Source of the DNA: Stieleria marina
Lineage (GTDB): Bacteria > Planctomycetota > Planctomycetia > Pirellulales > Pirellulaceae
Direction: 5' to 3'
Length of the DNA: 64,000 bases
Assembly: GCA_007741555.1 (NCBI GenBank)
Contig: CP036526.1
Coordinates: forward strand, 4,898,001 to 4,962,000
This document shows, one piece after another, positions 54,640 to 64,000 of this stretch. A program made the position numbers and the translations under genes. The notes beneath the pieces were generated by a model. The model saw only the letters and a program-made list of their open reading frames with translations, ran no database searches and was not told the DNA's origin. The first letter of the stretch is position 1. Every line of letters starts with the position of its first letter.

Positions 54640-55479
54640 ATGAACCAACGTCCCGGTCGCCCAACAGAGCCTTTGCCAGAACCATCGACCGTGCCCATCA
54701 CAGGATGGCACTGTGGCCACTACTTCTATCGTTTCCGCCGCGAATCTCTCGGACACCGACTTGGCAAAGCCGCCCAGCAGCAATTTCATGACGCTCTGCA
54801 CCCCAGTGAAGGCAACGCGCCCGAGCGTTTGGCTGCGTACTGGACCAGCGGGCATCGTGCGGACTTTTGCATCATGGTGATGGACCCGGATCCGGCCAAA
54901 GTCGACGCAGTTCATCAAGCGATCATGGCACCGGGCATCGGACAGTACATCGAACCGACTTGGTCGTTTGTGTCGATGAGCGAAGTCAGCGAATATGTGC
55001 CGACGCTGGACGGATTTCGCCAACGGCTGATCGACGGAGGAGCCGATCCGGACTCCGACGAATTGTCTGCCAAGGTGTCCGCGTACGAACGCCGATTGCC
55101 CATGATGAATCAACAGCGTTTGCAGCCGGAGTTTCCGGAGTGGCCGGCGGCCTGTTTTTATCCCATGAACAAAAGCCGTGTCGTTGGCGCGAATTGGTTT
55201 ACCGAACGATTTAGCCGGCGCAATTCGATGATGGCCGAACACGCGCAGAGCGGAATGGCGTTTGCCGGAAAAGTATCGCAGCTGATTTCCGTCGGCGTCG
55301 GCTTGGACGACTGGGAATGGATGGTCACGCTCTGGTCGCGTAACCCCGAGTACCTAAAAGAGATCGTCTACAAAATGCGGTTCGATATCGCCAGTGCCAA
55401 GTACGCCGAATTTGGACCGTTCTACGTCGGATACAACGCGAATGCCCAAGAGATCTTGGAACACTGTCGACTGGCCTGA
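54640..55479 (+). CDS. hemQ: HemQ (coproheme decarboxylase) of the chlorite dismutase family
   Basis: 279 residues. HemQ makes haem b from coproheme in the coproporphyrin-dependent pathway, taking off two propionate carboxyls. The family's key features are visible: FYPMNKSR with the catalytic tyrosine Y174, the proximal haem histidine H201 in MAEHAQSG, and the C-terminal WEWMVTLWSRNPEYLKEIVYKMRFD...AEFGPFYVG. Length and motifs fit HemQ rather than a true chlorite dismutase, since the distal arginine loop of the latter is not seen. Other haem genes are not adjacent. The gene converges on purC with a 6-bp gap. Confidence 0.88.
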   Translation: MNQRPGRPTEPLPEPSTVPITGWHCGHYFYRFRRESLGHRLGKAAQQQFHDALHPSEGNAPERLAAYWTSGHRADFCIMVMDPDPAKVDAVHQAIMAPGIGQYIEPTWSFVSMSEVSEYVPTLDGFRQRLIDGGADPDSDELSAKVSAYERRLPMMNQQRLQPEFPEWPAACFYPMNKSRVVGANWFTERFSRRNSMMAEHAQSGMAFAGKVSQLISVGVGLDDWEWMVTLWSRNPEYLKEIVYKMRFDIASAKYAEFGPFYVGYNANAQEILEHCRLA

Positions 55480-55485
55480 CCCGGC

Positions 55486-56415
55486 TTAACCAGCAAACGC
55501 TTTGCCCGTAATTTGCTCGTATGCTTCGGCATACTTGGCCGCTGTTTGATCGATCACATCGGCAGGCAATTTGGGCGGATCGCTTTGTTTGTCCCAGCCG
55601 CATTGCGAAAGCCACTCACGCACGAATTGTTTATCAAACGAAGGCTGTGCCTGACCTGGCTGATAAGAATCGGCGGCCCAGAATCGAGAACTGTCGGGCG
55701 TAAGCACTTCGTCGACCAAGATCACTTGGTCATCGACGATACCGAATTCGAATTTTGTGTCCGCAATCAAAATCCCTTGCGTCTGGGCATATTGAAGTGC
55801 CGTTCGGTAGATCTGCAAACTCATTTCACGCAGTTGCAACGCCAACTCACTGCCGAGGTCCGCAATCATGCGGCCGATCGAAACGTTCTCGTCGTGGCCT
55901 TCGACCGCTTTGGTCGCTGGGGTAAAGATCGGTTCCGGTAGTTTGTCGCATTGCACCAGACCGTCGGGCAATTTGTTGCCGCAGATCTGACCGGTCGATT
56001 GGTACTCTTTCAGTCCGCTGCCTTCGAGGTATCCGCGAACGACACATTCGAACGGCACGACCTTGGCTTTTTCGACCACCATGCTGCGTCCCACCAAAGG
56101 AGACGTGTCAAATTCGCTAGAAAGTTCAGCGGGGATTTCGGTCGATCGCAAATGATGGCGGACCTTCAATTTGTCAAACCAAAACTCGCTCATCGCCGTC
56201 AGCAGTTTGCCCTTGGCGGGAATTCCGCTGGGCAAAATATAATCAAACGCGCTGATCCGATCGGTACTGACGATCAACAGTTGATCGCCCATGTCATAGA
56301 CATCACGGACTTTGCCGCACTGCCGTGGCAGTGGCAGTGGAAGCGAAGTGCTTAGCAAAGCCCCTGCTTCGTCGAATTGATAATAAGAATCGTCGTCGCA
56401 ATTTGAGTCATTCAT
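55486..56415 (-). CDS. purC: Phosphoribosylaminoimidazole-succinocarboxamide synthase
   Basis: 309 residues from ATG 56415. PurC joins aspartate to CAIR in purine synthesis with ATP. Visible motifs are GKVRDVYDMGDQLLIVSTDRISAFDYILPSGIPAKG at the N-terminus, VECVVRGYLEGSGLKEY, and LIADTKFEFGIVDDQVILVDEVLTPDSSRFW. These cover the ATP- and substrate-binding regions. The start (MNDSNCDDDSYY) is preferred to the frame opening at 56451 because it precedes the conserved part by a normal distance. Confidence 0.95.
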   Translation of the reverse strand: MNDSNCDDDSYYQFDEAGALLSTSLPLPLPRQCGKVRDVYDMGDQLLIVSTDRISAFDYILPSGIPAKGKLLTAMSEFWFDKLKVRHHLRSTEIPAELSSEFDTSPLVGRSMVVEKAKVVPFECVVRGYLEGSGLKEYQSTGQICGNKLPDGLVQCDKLPEPIFTPATKAVEGHDENVSIGRMIADLGSELALQLREMSLQIYRTALQYAQTQGILIADTKFEFGIVDDQVILVDEVLTPDSSRFWAADSYQPGQAQPSFDKQFVREWLSQCGWDKQSDPPKLPADVIDQTAAKYAEAYEQITGKAFAG

Positions 56416-56738
56416 GTCCGCTAATTTTGCAAACTCGAGCGTCGGCGGCAACCGAGCGAAGTCAATAATTTCGCGGTCGGATCCTCAATTATCCAGGTTT
56501 CCGATGCTTCCGTCAGTCCCGGCCAACCCCAGGGTGACAATCGTGACGGACCAGTGCGTCTGGCGATAAACTGACCGGCAGAATCGCTGTGTTCGATTGA
56601 TGGGCAGGTCTGGTCGCCTACCAAGCCCAAACCGACTACTATATTGCCTTTGTTGACGGTTTCGGCACTCGCACTCGCGGGTTTGCGAACCGTTCGCGTC
56701 CTTGTTTCTTTTTGTTTTCGGTAGGCCAGATCGACGCC
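56416..56738. other. Intergenic region between divergent genes
   Basis: It lies between purC and the GH10-like gene and should hold both promoters. A minus-strand frame of 140 codons crosses it and the next gene; it has no recognisable motif and is treated as a shadow. No clear promoter or repeat was seen. Confidence 0.45.
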
Positions 56739-58235
56739 ATGGGGCAATTCCACTTCGATGTCCCGTCGCAGGCCAAGAGCTTCATCGACCAATCGCTCTG
56801 GAAAGACGCCTATATCACGGGCATCGAAGGCATTCCTTGGCAATCCAACAGCCAGTATGACGGATCGCGGCTGACGATCACGCGAAGCATCGAATCATCC
56901 GGCAAACTTTCGATCGCGTGCCCCATCGATGGCTTGGGCTACCGAACACTTGCGACCTGCAGCCTACGTCCGACCGCCGCTCCGCACTGTCTGCCGCTGG
57001 AACTGGCACGCGGCAGCTGCTACCGCGTTCGGATCCAATCCGACATCTGGCAGCGAGCCGGGTTGACGCTGAGTCAAAAATTCCAAGACCTGACCGAACA
57101 GGGCACGCAGCGTTTCTTGGATGCCACGCTGGCACGCGACGACCACGACGAATCGGCAGTCGCTGCGCTCGAATCGATCGCTCTGCTGGAAGAAGCCGTC
57201 TTGGATTTGGGCGAATCCTACGCCGTGCAATCCATTTCGTTTCGTAAACAACGCGAGCCGCAAATCGGCACCTTGTTGGCAGGCACCGTGATCCCGCCAT
57301 CGCCCAGCCAATCCGCCAACGCCAACTTGTTTCGTGAGGCATTCAACGCCGCCGCCGTCCGTCTGAGTTGGGCGGACATCGAAACCGATGCCGGACGCTA
57401 CGACTATGACGATAGCGAACAAACTATCCGCTGGTGTACGACCAATGGTGTCCGTGTCATCGGTGGACCGCTCCTGGATTTTCGCGAAAAGCTGATGCCG
57501 CATTGGTTGTATCTGCTGGAAGACAACTTTGACGAATTCCTCAACGCGGTCATCAATTTCGTCGAAAAGACAGTCATCAAATTTCGCGGATCGGTACAGC
57601 TATGGAACTGTGCTGCCGGGTTGAATACGCCTGGTCCGTTGAACTTGGACGACGAACAGATCATGCGATTGGCGTTGGGCATTTTGCAAACCGTCCGACG
57701 CGCGGATCCGAACGCCCCCGCGATCATCACGTTTGACCAACCCTACGGCGAATACTTGTCAAAGTGCCGTGACGGAATTTCTCCGATGCATTTCGCCGAT
57801 GCACTTGCCCGCAGTGGTCTGGGCATGGCTGGCCTGGGATTGGATGTCCGCATGAACTACACCAGCGGAGCAACCTTGCCACGATCAGCAGTTGACTTTG
57901 GATTGATGATCGATCGTTGGGCAACGTTGGGCATGCCACTGATGGTGCAACTCGCGATCCCCGGTGGTGCTGACAAAGACCTGACCGCTATCGCTCCTTC
58001 GGACGTCCTCGGCGCCGGCTTGGCAAGTTCCGTTCCCGCCTCCGACCAGCTTCGAATGGCGGCTCCGCTAATCCGAACCCTCTTGGCCAAACACACCGTG
58101 CATGGCATCGTCTGGGATGGCTGGTCGGACGCAGAAGCTCACGTCTTAAGCCACTCTGGCCTGATCGATTCCAACGGCCAATCGCGACCGCTACTGGAAT
58201 ACCTGAAACGCGTCCGCAAAGAGTTCTTGGCCTAA
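56739..58235 (+). CDS. GH10-like protein apparently lacking both catalytic glutamates
   Basis: 498 residues from ATG 56739, with no signal peptide. The C-terminal two thirds follow glycoside hydrolase family 10 (xylanase): FNAAAVRLSWADIETDAGRYDYDDSEQTIRWC matches the NEMKWDxxEPxxGxFNF helix, and ILQTVRRADPNAPAIITF matches the middle strand. In active enzymes WDVVNE carries the acid/base Glu; here the position reads WNCAAG at 289-294, giving Gly294. The nucleophile strand ITELDI reads MVQLAI with Gln404 in the Glu place. It should not act as a retaining xylanase by the usual mechanism. The N-terminal 170 residues (FHFDVPSQAKSFIDQSLW) form a separate region, perhaps sugar-binding. Assignment rests on pattern only. 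Confidence 0.62.
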   Translation: MGQFHFDVPSQAKSFIDQSLWKDAYITGIEGIPWQSNSQYDGSRLTITRSIESSGKLSIACPIDGLGYRTLATCSLRPTAAPHCLPLELARGSCYRVRIQSDIWQRAGLTLSQKFQDLTEQGTQRFLDATLARDDHDESAVAALESIALLEEAVLDLGESYAVQSISFRKQREPQIGTLLAGTVIPPSPSQSANANLFREAFNAAAVRLSWADIETDAGRYDYDDSEQTIRWCTTNGVRVIGGPLLDFREKLMPHWLYLLEDNFDEFLNAVINFVEKTVIKFRGSVQLWNCAAGLNTPGPLNLDDEQIMRLALGILQTVRRADPNAPAIITFDQPYGEYLSKCRDGISPMHFADALARSGLGMAGLGLDVRMNYTSGATLPRSAVDFGLMIDRWATLGMPLMVQLAIPGGADKDLTAIAPSDVLGAGLASSVPASDQLRMAAPLIRTLLAKHTVHGIVWDGWSDAEAHVLSHSGLIDSNGQSRPLLEYLKRVRKEFLA

Positions 58236-58467
58236 AACGCCTGCCCGATCCGGCGTGTCGCCGCCCTCGCTTTGGCTGAGATAGGCGGAGACTCGTAACT
58301 TTTCTCTCGCTTCGCCCAGCCCCCTCCAGCTTCGCATGCGACTCACTGCCGCGTCTGCAAATTGCAGCTTCGCACGGTGATTCGGCTACAATCGTAATCT
58401 CTTATCAATCGGAACCGCCCCGTTCGCTGACCGATTCTTCATTGTCGCAAAATGAAATGCACTGAAT

Positions 58468-61400
58468 ATGATTCGTCGTTGTTCTGTTCTGCCGATCTCG
58501 AATGTCACCGCACTGGTGATGCTCGTTTGTTTGGCAGCCTCTTTCACGCTCAAGTCTTCCTGCGCTGCCGATCCGTTTGAATTCAAGACCAATGATGTCG
58601 TAGCGATTTACGGCAATGGCCTTGCCGATCGCATGCAGCATGATCCGTGGGTCGAAACCGTGCTGCAAAGCCAGCTCAAAGGCATGAACGTGAGCTTCCG
58701 AAACATGAGTTTCTCGGGAGACATGGTCAACAAACGGCCGCGCAACAAAGGGTTCACCAACGACGCCGAATACCTCCAACACGTCGGCCCCGACGTCGTG
58801 TTCACGTTTTATGGCTACAACGAATCGTTTGCCGGTCCCGGCGGTGCGGACGCCTACCAAGCCGAACTGACCAAACTGGTTCAGCGATACACGGCACTCC
58901 GACAAGAGAAAGAAAAGGAAGTTCGATTCGTTTTGTTCAGCCCTATCGCCTACCAAAACTTAGGCGACCGAAATCTGCCGGACGGCACCGAACTGAATGC
59001 TAACTTGTCGACGTTTACCGAAGCGACTCGCAAAGCAGCCGAAGAAACCGGCGCTGACTTTGTCGATCTCTTCTCGCCGACACTCGCCTTATTCCAATCA
59101 AGCAGCCAGCCGCTGACCATCAATGGCATCCACCTAAACGAAGACGGCTATCAAAAACTCGCCGGGATCATTTCGCAATCGTTGCTCGGAAAGAAACCGA
59201 CAACCGTTGATCAACTGGATGATCTGTATGCCACCGTCAAAGACAAAAACTGGCATTGGCACAATCGGTATCACGCGACCGACGGCAACGACATCTGGGG
59301 CAGCCGATCAACGCTGACCTTTGTCGATGGCCAGAGCAACGCCGAAGTGCTTAAACACGAACTGGTCATGCTGGACGTAATGACGGCCAATCGAGACAAA
59401 GCCATCTGGGCGGCCGCGCAAGGCAAAAAGTATCGCGTCAACGACAGCAACGTGCCGCCGCCCATCGAAGTGATCTCCAACGTAGGCGGAGGCAGCAAAA
59501 GCTCCAATGCGGAAAAAGAAGGGAGCGTTGAATATCTGAGCCCCGAAGAATCGCTTGCCAAGATTCGCGTGCCAGAGGGCTACGAGCTGAATCTGTTTGC
59601 GTCAGAAGTTCAGTTCCCCGATTTAGCCAATCCCGTTCAGATGCAAGTCGACGCCAAAGGCCGGCTTTGGGCTGCCAGCTGGAACACCTATCCCAAATGG
59701 GAACCTGGCAAAGACATGAACGACAGTCTGATCATCTTTGAAGACACTGACAAAGACGGAAAAGCAGACACTCGCAAAATTTTCGCCCATGTTCACAACC
59801 CGCTAGGATTTGAATTTTGGGGCGGCGGCGTCATCGTCACTTCAGGGCCAGATCTGCTGTTTTTGAAGGACACCGACGGCGACGACAAAGCGGACGTGCG
59901 GTATCCAATCTTGCAAGGTTTGGGCACCGCGGACACGCACCACGCCGCCAACAACTTGGTCATGGGCCCCGATGGTGGCATCTACTGGCAAAGCGGAATC
60001 TTCCTGGTTCACAATCACGAAACTCCGTGGAAATCCAACTTAACCATCGGCGACTCGGGAATGTACCGGTTTGATCCGCGCACGTTTGCGATCACACCCC
60101 ACGCTGCCAACAGCCCCAACCCTCACGGCACCAGCTTTGACCGCTGGGGATATTGCTACGCCAACAATGGCACGGGCGGTCATTCGTATCAGGTGCGTCC
60201 CGAGGGAAAGGGATTTAAAATGCACATGTTGCTGACGAAAGAATTTCGTCCGGTCGCCGCCAACGCAATCTTGTCGTCCGAACACTTTCCCGACGAACTG
60301 CAGGACGACTTTTTGATCTGCAACACCATCGGCTTTTTGGGCGTCAAGCAGTATTCGCTTGACCGCGATGGTGACGGCAAAACTCGCAAACTAGGACAAG
60401 TTTGGGGAACGCCCGCGTTGGAACTACTCAATAGCATGGATCGCAATTTCCGTCCGACCGATGCCGTGATCGGTGAAGACGGCGCGCTGTACGTCTCCGA
60501 TTGGCACAACGCCATCATCGGCCACATGCAGCACAACATTCGCGACCCCAACCGCGATCACAAGCACGGCCGTATTTTCCGACTGACAGCCAAAGACCGT
60601 CCGCTCCAAGCGCCGGTCAAAATTCATGGCCAGAGCATCCCTGCTTTGCTGGACAATCTGAAACACAAGGTCGACGGTGTTCGCCATCGCACACGTGTCG
60701 AACTGAGTTCGCGAGATTCCGATGAAGTCGTCGCAGCAACGCAGAAGTGGATGAAGGATTTCGACGCCAATGACGAAACCGAAGCTCACCATCTTCTCGA
60801 AGCCCTCTGGGTTCACCAACAACACGGTGAGCGAAACGACGAACTGCTCAATTCTCTGATCAACTGCAATGTCGATCACGCCTCAGTTGCTGCCCAAACG
60901 GTGAGACACTTCTGGGATAATGTCGACACGAAAGGAGCCAGCGGTTTCGCTGCTGCTGCCGAAAAAGAGTTCGTAAAATTCAATCCGCCTCGGCATTTGG
61001 GACGTGCCCAAAAGAAGGCGTATCGACTGGGAGCTCAGGTCTACCAGCGCGAATCACATTGCTCCACGTGCCACCTCCCCAACGGCAAAGGCAGTGTGAA
61101 TGTCTATCCCCCGTTGGCCGACAGCCCTTGGGTCACCGGCAGCGAAGAGCGTTTGATCAAAATGGCCCTGCATGGTGTTTGGGGCAAGATGACGGTCAAT
61201 GGAAAAACGTACGACCCGTCACGCGGCGTGCCTCCGATGACCGCTTTCCGTTCGTTGCTCAACGACGAAGAATTGGCAGCCGTGCTGACGTTTGTACGGA
61301 ACACATGGGGCAACAAGGCCTCGCCGATCAGCCCCAAAACGGTCAAAGCAGTGCGTGAGCAAACGATTGAGCGAACGACGTTTTGGAAACCAGAAGAACT

Positions 61401-61962
61401 GCTGGCTGAGCATCCACTGGAGGCTTCTCTGTTAAGTGATACGCCAGCGGTGGAAGAATTCTCCAACGATGCCCTGGAGTCTGAACTGCTGGCCGTTTCA
61501 TCAAGCGAATTGGCCAAGATCGCCATGGCAAAAGGCAACGCCAAACGAGGGAAACAGGTCTTTTACCAGTCGGCAGCGGCGTGTTTCGCCTGCCACGATC
61601 CTCCCAAAGGCGTCGAGCGTTTGGGTCCCAATCTGGCCAAGATGAAAACCAAGCTTACTGCAGCACAGCTGGTCGATTCAGTTTTGCGTCCGTCGGATCT
61701 GATCGACAAGGACTACGCGCAAGTCAGCGTCCTGGACGTGAATGGCAAAGTTCAAACCGGCGTTCGCATTTCCGAAAACGATGACGAGATCGTGCTAAGA
61801 AATCTAGCCGAACCCAAGCCCATCAAAATCAAGCAAGACGACATCGAAGAAATCCTCGATTCAAAAGTCTCGCTGATGCCAGCTAACTTGGTGCGACAGC
61901 TCAAGAGTCGCAAAGAGTTTAACGACCTGATGAAATACATCATCGACACCAGAACGCCGTAG
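58468..61962 (+). CDS. PVC-type multidomain haem protein with two c-type haem sites
   Basis: 1164 residues. A signal peptide ([21 protein letters not shown]) leads into an SGNH-like domain (about 40-250; [26 protein letters not shown]). The planctomycete dehydrogenase-like beta-propeller follows (about 365-700; [32 protein letters not shown]), then a helical linker. Two haem c sites lie at CSTCH 865-869 and CFACH 1039-1043, the second inside the family's C-terminal haem-binding domain. Unlike the related protein at 24600, it has no cupredoxin domain and has an extra haem site instead. It is probably periplasmic and redox-active. Confidence 0.85.
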   Translation: MIRRCSVLPISNVTALVMLVCLAASFTLKSSCAADPFEFKTNDVVAIYGNGLADRMQHDPWVETVLQSQLKGMNVSFRNMSFSGDMVNKRPRNKGFTNDAEYLQHVGPDVVFTFYGYNESFAGPGGADAYQAELTKLVQRYTALRQEKEKEVRFVLFSPIAYQNLGDRNLPDGTELNANLSTFTEATRKAAEETGADFVDLFSPTLALFQSSSQPLTINGIHLNEDGYQKLAGIISQSLLGKKPTTVDQLDDLYATVKDKNWHWHNRYHATDGNDIWGSRSTLTFVDGQSNAEVLKHELVMLDVMTANRDKAIWAAAQGKKYRVNDSNVPPPIEVISNVGGGSKSSNAEKEGSVEYLSPEESLAKIRVPEGYELNLFASEVQFPDLANPVQMQVDAKGRLWAASWNTYPKWEPGKDMNDSLIIFEDTDKDGKADTRKIFAHVHNPLGFEFWGGGVIVTSGPDLLFLKDTDGDDKADVRYPILQGLGTADTHHAANNLVMGPDGGIYWQSGIFLVHNHETPWKSNLTIGDSGMYRFDPRTFAITPHAANSPNPHGTSFDRWGYCYANNGTGGHSYQVRPEGKGFKMHMLLTKEFRPVAANAILSSEHFPDELQDDFLICNTIGFLGVKQYSLDRDGDGKTRKLGQVWGTPALELLNSMDRNFRPTDAVIGEDGALYVSDWHNAIIGHMQHNIRDPNRDHKHGRIFRLTAKDRPLQAPVKIHGQSIPALLDNLKHKVDGVRHRTRVELSSRDSDEVVAATQKWMKDFDANDETEAHHLLEALWVHQQHGERNDELLNSLINCNVDHASVAAQTVRHFWDNVDTKGASGFAAAAEKEFVKFNPPRHLGRAQKKAYRLGAQVYQRESHCSTCHLPNGKGSVNVYPPLADSPWVTGSEERLIKMALHGVWGKMTVNGKTYDPSRGVPPMTAFRSLLNDEELAAVLTFVRNTWGNKASPISPKTVKAVREQTIERTTFWKPEELLAEHPLEASLLSDTPAVEEFSNDALESELLAVSSSELAKIAMAKGNAKRGKQVFYQSAAACFACHDPPKGVERLGPNLAKMKTKLTAAQLVDSVLRPSDLIDKDYAQVSVLDVNGKVQTGVRISENDDEIVLRNLAEPKPIKIKQDDIEEILDSKVSLMPANLVRQLKSRKEFNDLMKYIIDTRTP

Positions 61963-62047
61963 TCCGGTGTCAAGGGTGATCCGCAACGCGAAAGCGGCAG
62001 GGTGCTTCGCTCACCCAGCGTTGCTTACCAGCGCTGCTATAACAATC

Positions 62048-62069
62048 CCGCGGGCCTCACGGCCCGCGG
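62048..62069. terminator. Symmetric GC hairpin between convergent genes
   Basis: CCGCGGGCC at 62048-62056 pairs perfectly with GGCCCGCGG at 62061-62069 over a TCAC loop. It lies between the convergent haem-protein and GH16 genes. There is no T-run on either side, so it may be a bidirectional transcript end or a dispersed palindrome. Confidence 0.5.
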
Positions 62070-62091
62070 CTCGCCATGTCGCTTCGCGTTC

Positions 62092-63159
62092 TTAATTCTG
62101 TTTTTGATAGACGCGGACGTAGTCGACCATCGCTCGTGACATTTCACGCGTCTCTTTGGTGTCCGATACAAACGGTCCTTCTGTGCGACCGTCACCTTGG
62201 TTGGGATCCCACGAATTGGGTTTAAACTCCAACGTCAGCAGCATCATCATGTCGACTGGGTCGGTCGGGATGTTGTCAGTAAACGTGTAGTACAGTTTTC
62301 CATCGACGTAACACTTCATGGAATCAGTCGACCATTCCAAACCGTAGACGTGATACTTGTCGTCGTTAACGTCGACGTACTCTTGCGGGCGTGGACGCGA
62401 AGCTGCATTAAATTGTTCGGATTTCGAAGCGTCTTTCTTGCCCCAGTGATTGGCAACGTTAAAACAGTGGCTCATGTAGTCCGGTTTGCCTTTAACAATC
62501 TCGACGATATCAACTTCCGACCCGTTGGCGGGATCGTCGTTGTAGGCGCGTGTCTCGGTGAACAACCAAAATGCGAACCAGGTCGAATAGCCAACCACTT
62601 GGTCGCTACGAACGCTCGCGCTGATGTAGATCGGTCCGTCTGTCGGACTAACGAACTTTCCAGCCCACTTGGCGTTGTTGGGTTCCGTGCTGTCCCATTT
62701 CTCCGGATAGCCGGACAACAAGTACGCCGCGTTCACGCGAGGCCCGTGCTCGTTCTCCTTCGTCTTGTCACAAACAATTCGCATGACAAGCTGGCCCGCT
62801 CCGTTGAGCACATGATTGCCTGACTTGGTGCTGTACATCCAAGCGGACTCTTCGGTCGGGCCCGACCAGCGGAGCCCCTTGGCTTCATTCGCCTTAAATG
62901 CTTCGGGATCATAACCAAGCATCGGATACCATTTTTCTGGCACTCCTTTGCCCGCGAATTCATCCGCCCACGAAAGCCGCCACTTCCCGGGTGGAACCCA
63001 AGCAGGTGCGTCAGCACCGGATTCATTAAGAGCCGTACCGGACGGAGTGACAGAGACGGCCGCGGTTTCATTGGCATCTTGCGCGCAGTTGACTGACGGT
63101 TTCAGTACAACGAACGACAAAGCCGCAAGGGACAGCACTGCGAGTTTTCTAAGAGCCAT
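62092..63159 (-). CDS. Exported glycoside hydrolase family 16 enzyme
   Basis: 355 residues with a signal peptide (KLAVLSLAALSFVVLKPSVNCAQ). The GH16 catalytic motif ExDxxE is present in SEVDIVEIVKG, giving nucleophile and acid/base glutamates. Other family features are KWRLSWADEFAG near the start, GYSTWFAFWLFTETR before the motif, YHVYGLEWSTDSMKCYVDGKLYYTF after it, and a C-terminal VDYVRVYQKQ strand. GH16 cuts beta-1,3/1,4 glucans or galactans such as agar, carrageenan or laminarin; the length and form are close to the agarase/carrageenase group, but specificity cannot be fixed. It follows the PEP-CTERM gene on the same strand after a terminator, so it is probably transcribed separately. Confidence 0.88.
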   Translation of the reverse strand: MALRKLAVLSLAALSFVVLKPSVNCAQDANETAAVSVTPSGTALNESGADAPAWVPPGKWRLSWADEFAGKGVPEKWYPMLGYDPEAFKANEAKGLRWSGPTEESAWMYSTKSGNHVLNGAGQLVMRIVCDKTKENEHGPRVNAAYLLSGYPEKWDSTEPNNAKWAGKFVSPTDGPIYISASVRSDQVVGYSTWFAFWLFTETRAYNDDPANGSEVDIVEIVKGKPDYMSHCFNVANHWGKKDASKSEQFNAASRPRPQEYVDVNDDKYHVYGLEWSTDSMKCYVDGKLYYTFTDNIPTDPVDMMMLLTLEFKPNSWDPNQGDGRTEGPFVSDTKETREMSRAMVDYVRVYQKQN

Positions 63160-63236
63160 GATCGCTTGATTGGGAGAGGCGAAGAAGATTGAGACAACGC
63201 CTGGATGGGAGACCGATCACTGGATCGCTGTCAAAG

Positions 63237-63270
63237 CAAAAAGGCACCACCGCGTATGCAGTGATGCCTT
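63237..63270 (-). terminator. Intrinsic terminator of the PEP-CTERM gene
   Basis: Read on the minus strand, AAGGCATCAC and GTGGTGCCTT (63270-63261 and 63250-63241) form ten pairs, one of them G-U, over a 10-nt loop. The stem runs straight into five T residues. It lies about 40 bp after the PEP-CTERM stop and before the GH16 gene. Confidence 0.88.
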
Positions 63271-63311
63271 CTAGGTATATGAACGAACGTCAAACCGTTT
63301 GCTCTAGTCAA

Positions 63312-63989
63312 TTACTTTCGGCGACGACGCACGACGAAACCAAGTCCAGCAAAACCGAGCAGAGCAAAGGAAGAAGGCTCCGGCACCGCAGTAATCGTAA
63401 AATTGTCAACGTAAATCGTAGCACTTGAATAACCAGAACTGTTGTTGATTCCAAGGAAGATCTTCCCACCACTGGCGGTTCCTTGGTAGTGCAAGTTGCC
63501 ATCAGAATTGTTCGCCTCTGGACTTCCGTTGGCCGCATTAACAATTTGATAGGTGATCGTTTCAAACGACTGAGAACCAGCGCTCGGAACACTCAAAAAT
63601 TCGTTCTCTCTCGAAAACGTTCCTGGCTCGGCTGCTCCGTTCGAATCCGACTGAAGGATTGCAGCGGACTGGTAAAACCCTGGACCTCCGACCTGATCGT
63701 CGGCAACTACAAAGACGTCGAAAGAAATCGTGCCGCCACTAGATTGAGCTTGGGCCAATTCCATTCCAATCGCTGAAGCAGCTGCAAAATTCAGCTGCGC
63801 TGCCGCTGCGTCGTCACCGCCGTCAGTCGTTATTCTAAGACTGCCACCGTTAAAAGCATCTTGAGTGACAGAGCTTCCACTATTCAAAACAAAACCCTCA
63901 GTGTCCGCGTCAAAATCCAAGACGACGGCAGCTTGTGCGCTGAAACACAAAGTAAAGATCAGGGAAACGGTTACGAGACTGCGAAACAT
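63312..63989 (-). CDS. PEP-CTERM sorting-domain surface protein
   Basis: 225 residues. The signal peptide (VTVSLIFTLCFSAQA) is followed by a beta-rich body with no named enzyme domain. The C-terminus VPEPSSFALLGFAGLGFVVRRRRK is a textbook PEP-CTERM signal: the VPEP motif, a hydrophobic helix and an arginine cluster. Exosortase is expected to cleave and retain such proteins at the envelope; no exosortase gene is in the window. The protein is probably a surface or matrix component, and its beta-sandwich-like body (GTISFDVFVVADD, ATIYVDNFTIT) suggests carbohydrate binding. Confidence 0.9.
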   Translation of the reverse strand: MFRSLVTVSLIFTLCFSAQAAVVLDFDADTEGFVLNSGSSVTQDAFNGGSLRITTDGGDDAAAAQLNFAAASAIGMELAQAQSSGGTISFDVFVVADDQVGGPGFYQSAAILQSDSNGAAEPGTFSRENEFLSVPSAGSQSFETITYQIVNAANGSPEANNSDGNLHYQGTASGGKIFLGINNSSGYSSATIYVDNFTITAVPEPSSFALLGFAGLGFVVRRRRK

Positions 63990-64000
63990 CTTTAGTACCT

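Noticed and set aside
54068-54643. 191-codon plus-strand frame before hemQ
   Set aside because: No motif, no leader, Arg/Ser-rich shadow-like composition, and it runs into the hemQ start in another frame.
54448-55242. 264-codon minus-strand frame over hemQ
   Set aside because: Antisense to hemQ, which has all family residues.

Overview
The window reads as chromosome of a planctomycete of the order Pirellulales, close to Rhodopirellula. The evidence is the set of lineage-typical families: DUF1559 proteins with the [15 protein letters not shown] signature, DUF1571, PVC-type CxxCH haem proteins fused to SGNH and beta-propeller domains, a LEPR-XLL-like N-terminus on a large surface protein, a PEP-CTERM protein, and several eukaryote-like Ser/Thr kinases. 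Few genes have a recognisable Shine-Dalgarno site, and many are single genes or short operons of mixed direction. I saw no rRNA, tRNA, CRISPR array, transposase or prophage. All functions below come from reading motifs; no database search was run.

Layout. 0-9 kb: a truncated transaldolase, a large RND/MMPL exporter, a small membrane protein, a DUF1559 protein and a secreted alpha/beta hydrolase. 9-13 kb: a complete sdhCAB succinate dehydrogenase operon. 13-18 kb: a GntP-type permease, an operator-like palindrome pair, and a right-handed beta-helix surface protein with dockerin repeats. 18-20 kb: an M24 peptidase and a YjbQ protein. 20.2-22.4 kb: a short gene with its own promoter, operator-like palindrome and terminator, followed by what looks like a complete retron (candidate msr-msd RNA plus reverse transcriptase). 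22-28 kb: an aldo/keto reductase, a membrane protein and a haem/copper multidomain protein. 28-38 kb: a 2032-residue kinase-TPR-WD40 protein, an exported unknown, accD and a second kinase. 38-46 kb: a coiled-coil/small membrane protein pair, a polysaccharide-export-like protein, a two-gene tandem-AAA (MoxR-like) plus VWA operon, an STN-like exported protein and a HEAT/TPR protein. 46-54 kb: a DUF1559 fusion, a PQQ-type beta-propeller, a kinase overlapping an inositol-monophosphatase-family gene, a flavin reductase and DUF1571. 54-64 kb: HemQ, PurC, a GH10-like protein lacking both catalytic glutamates, a second PVC haem protein, a GH16 hydrolase and a PEP-CTERM protein.

The most interesting locus is the retron-like unit at 20745-22363. 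A 14-bp inverted repeat (a1/a2, two G-U pairs) encloses a short-stem region and a 16-bp hairpin, 46 nt before a retron-type reverse transcriptase of 462 residues. The second is the tandem-AAA/VWA operon at 40551-44192, a two-headed variant of MoxR-VWA chaperone systems.
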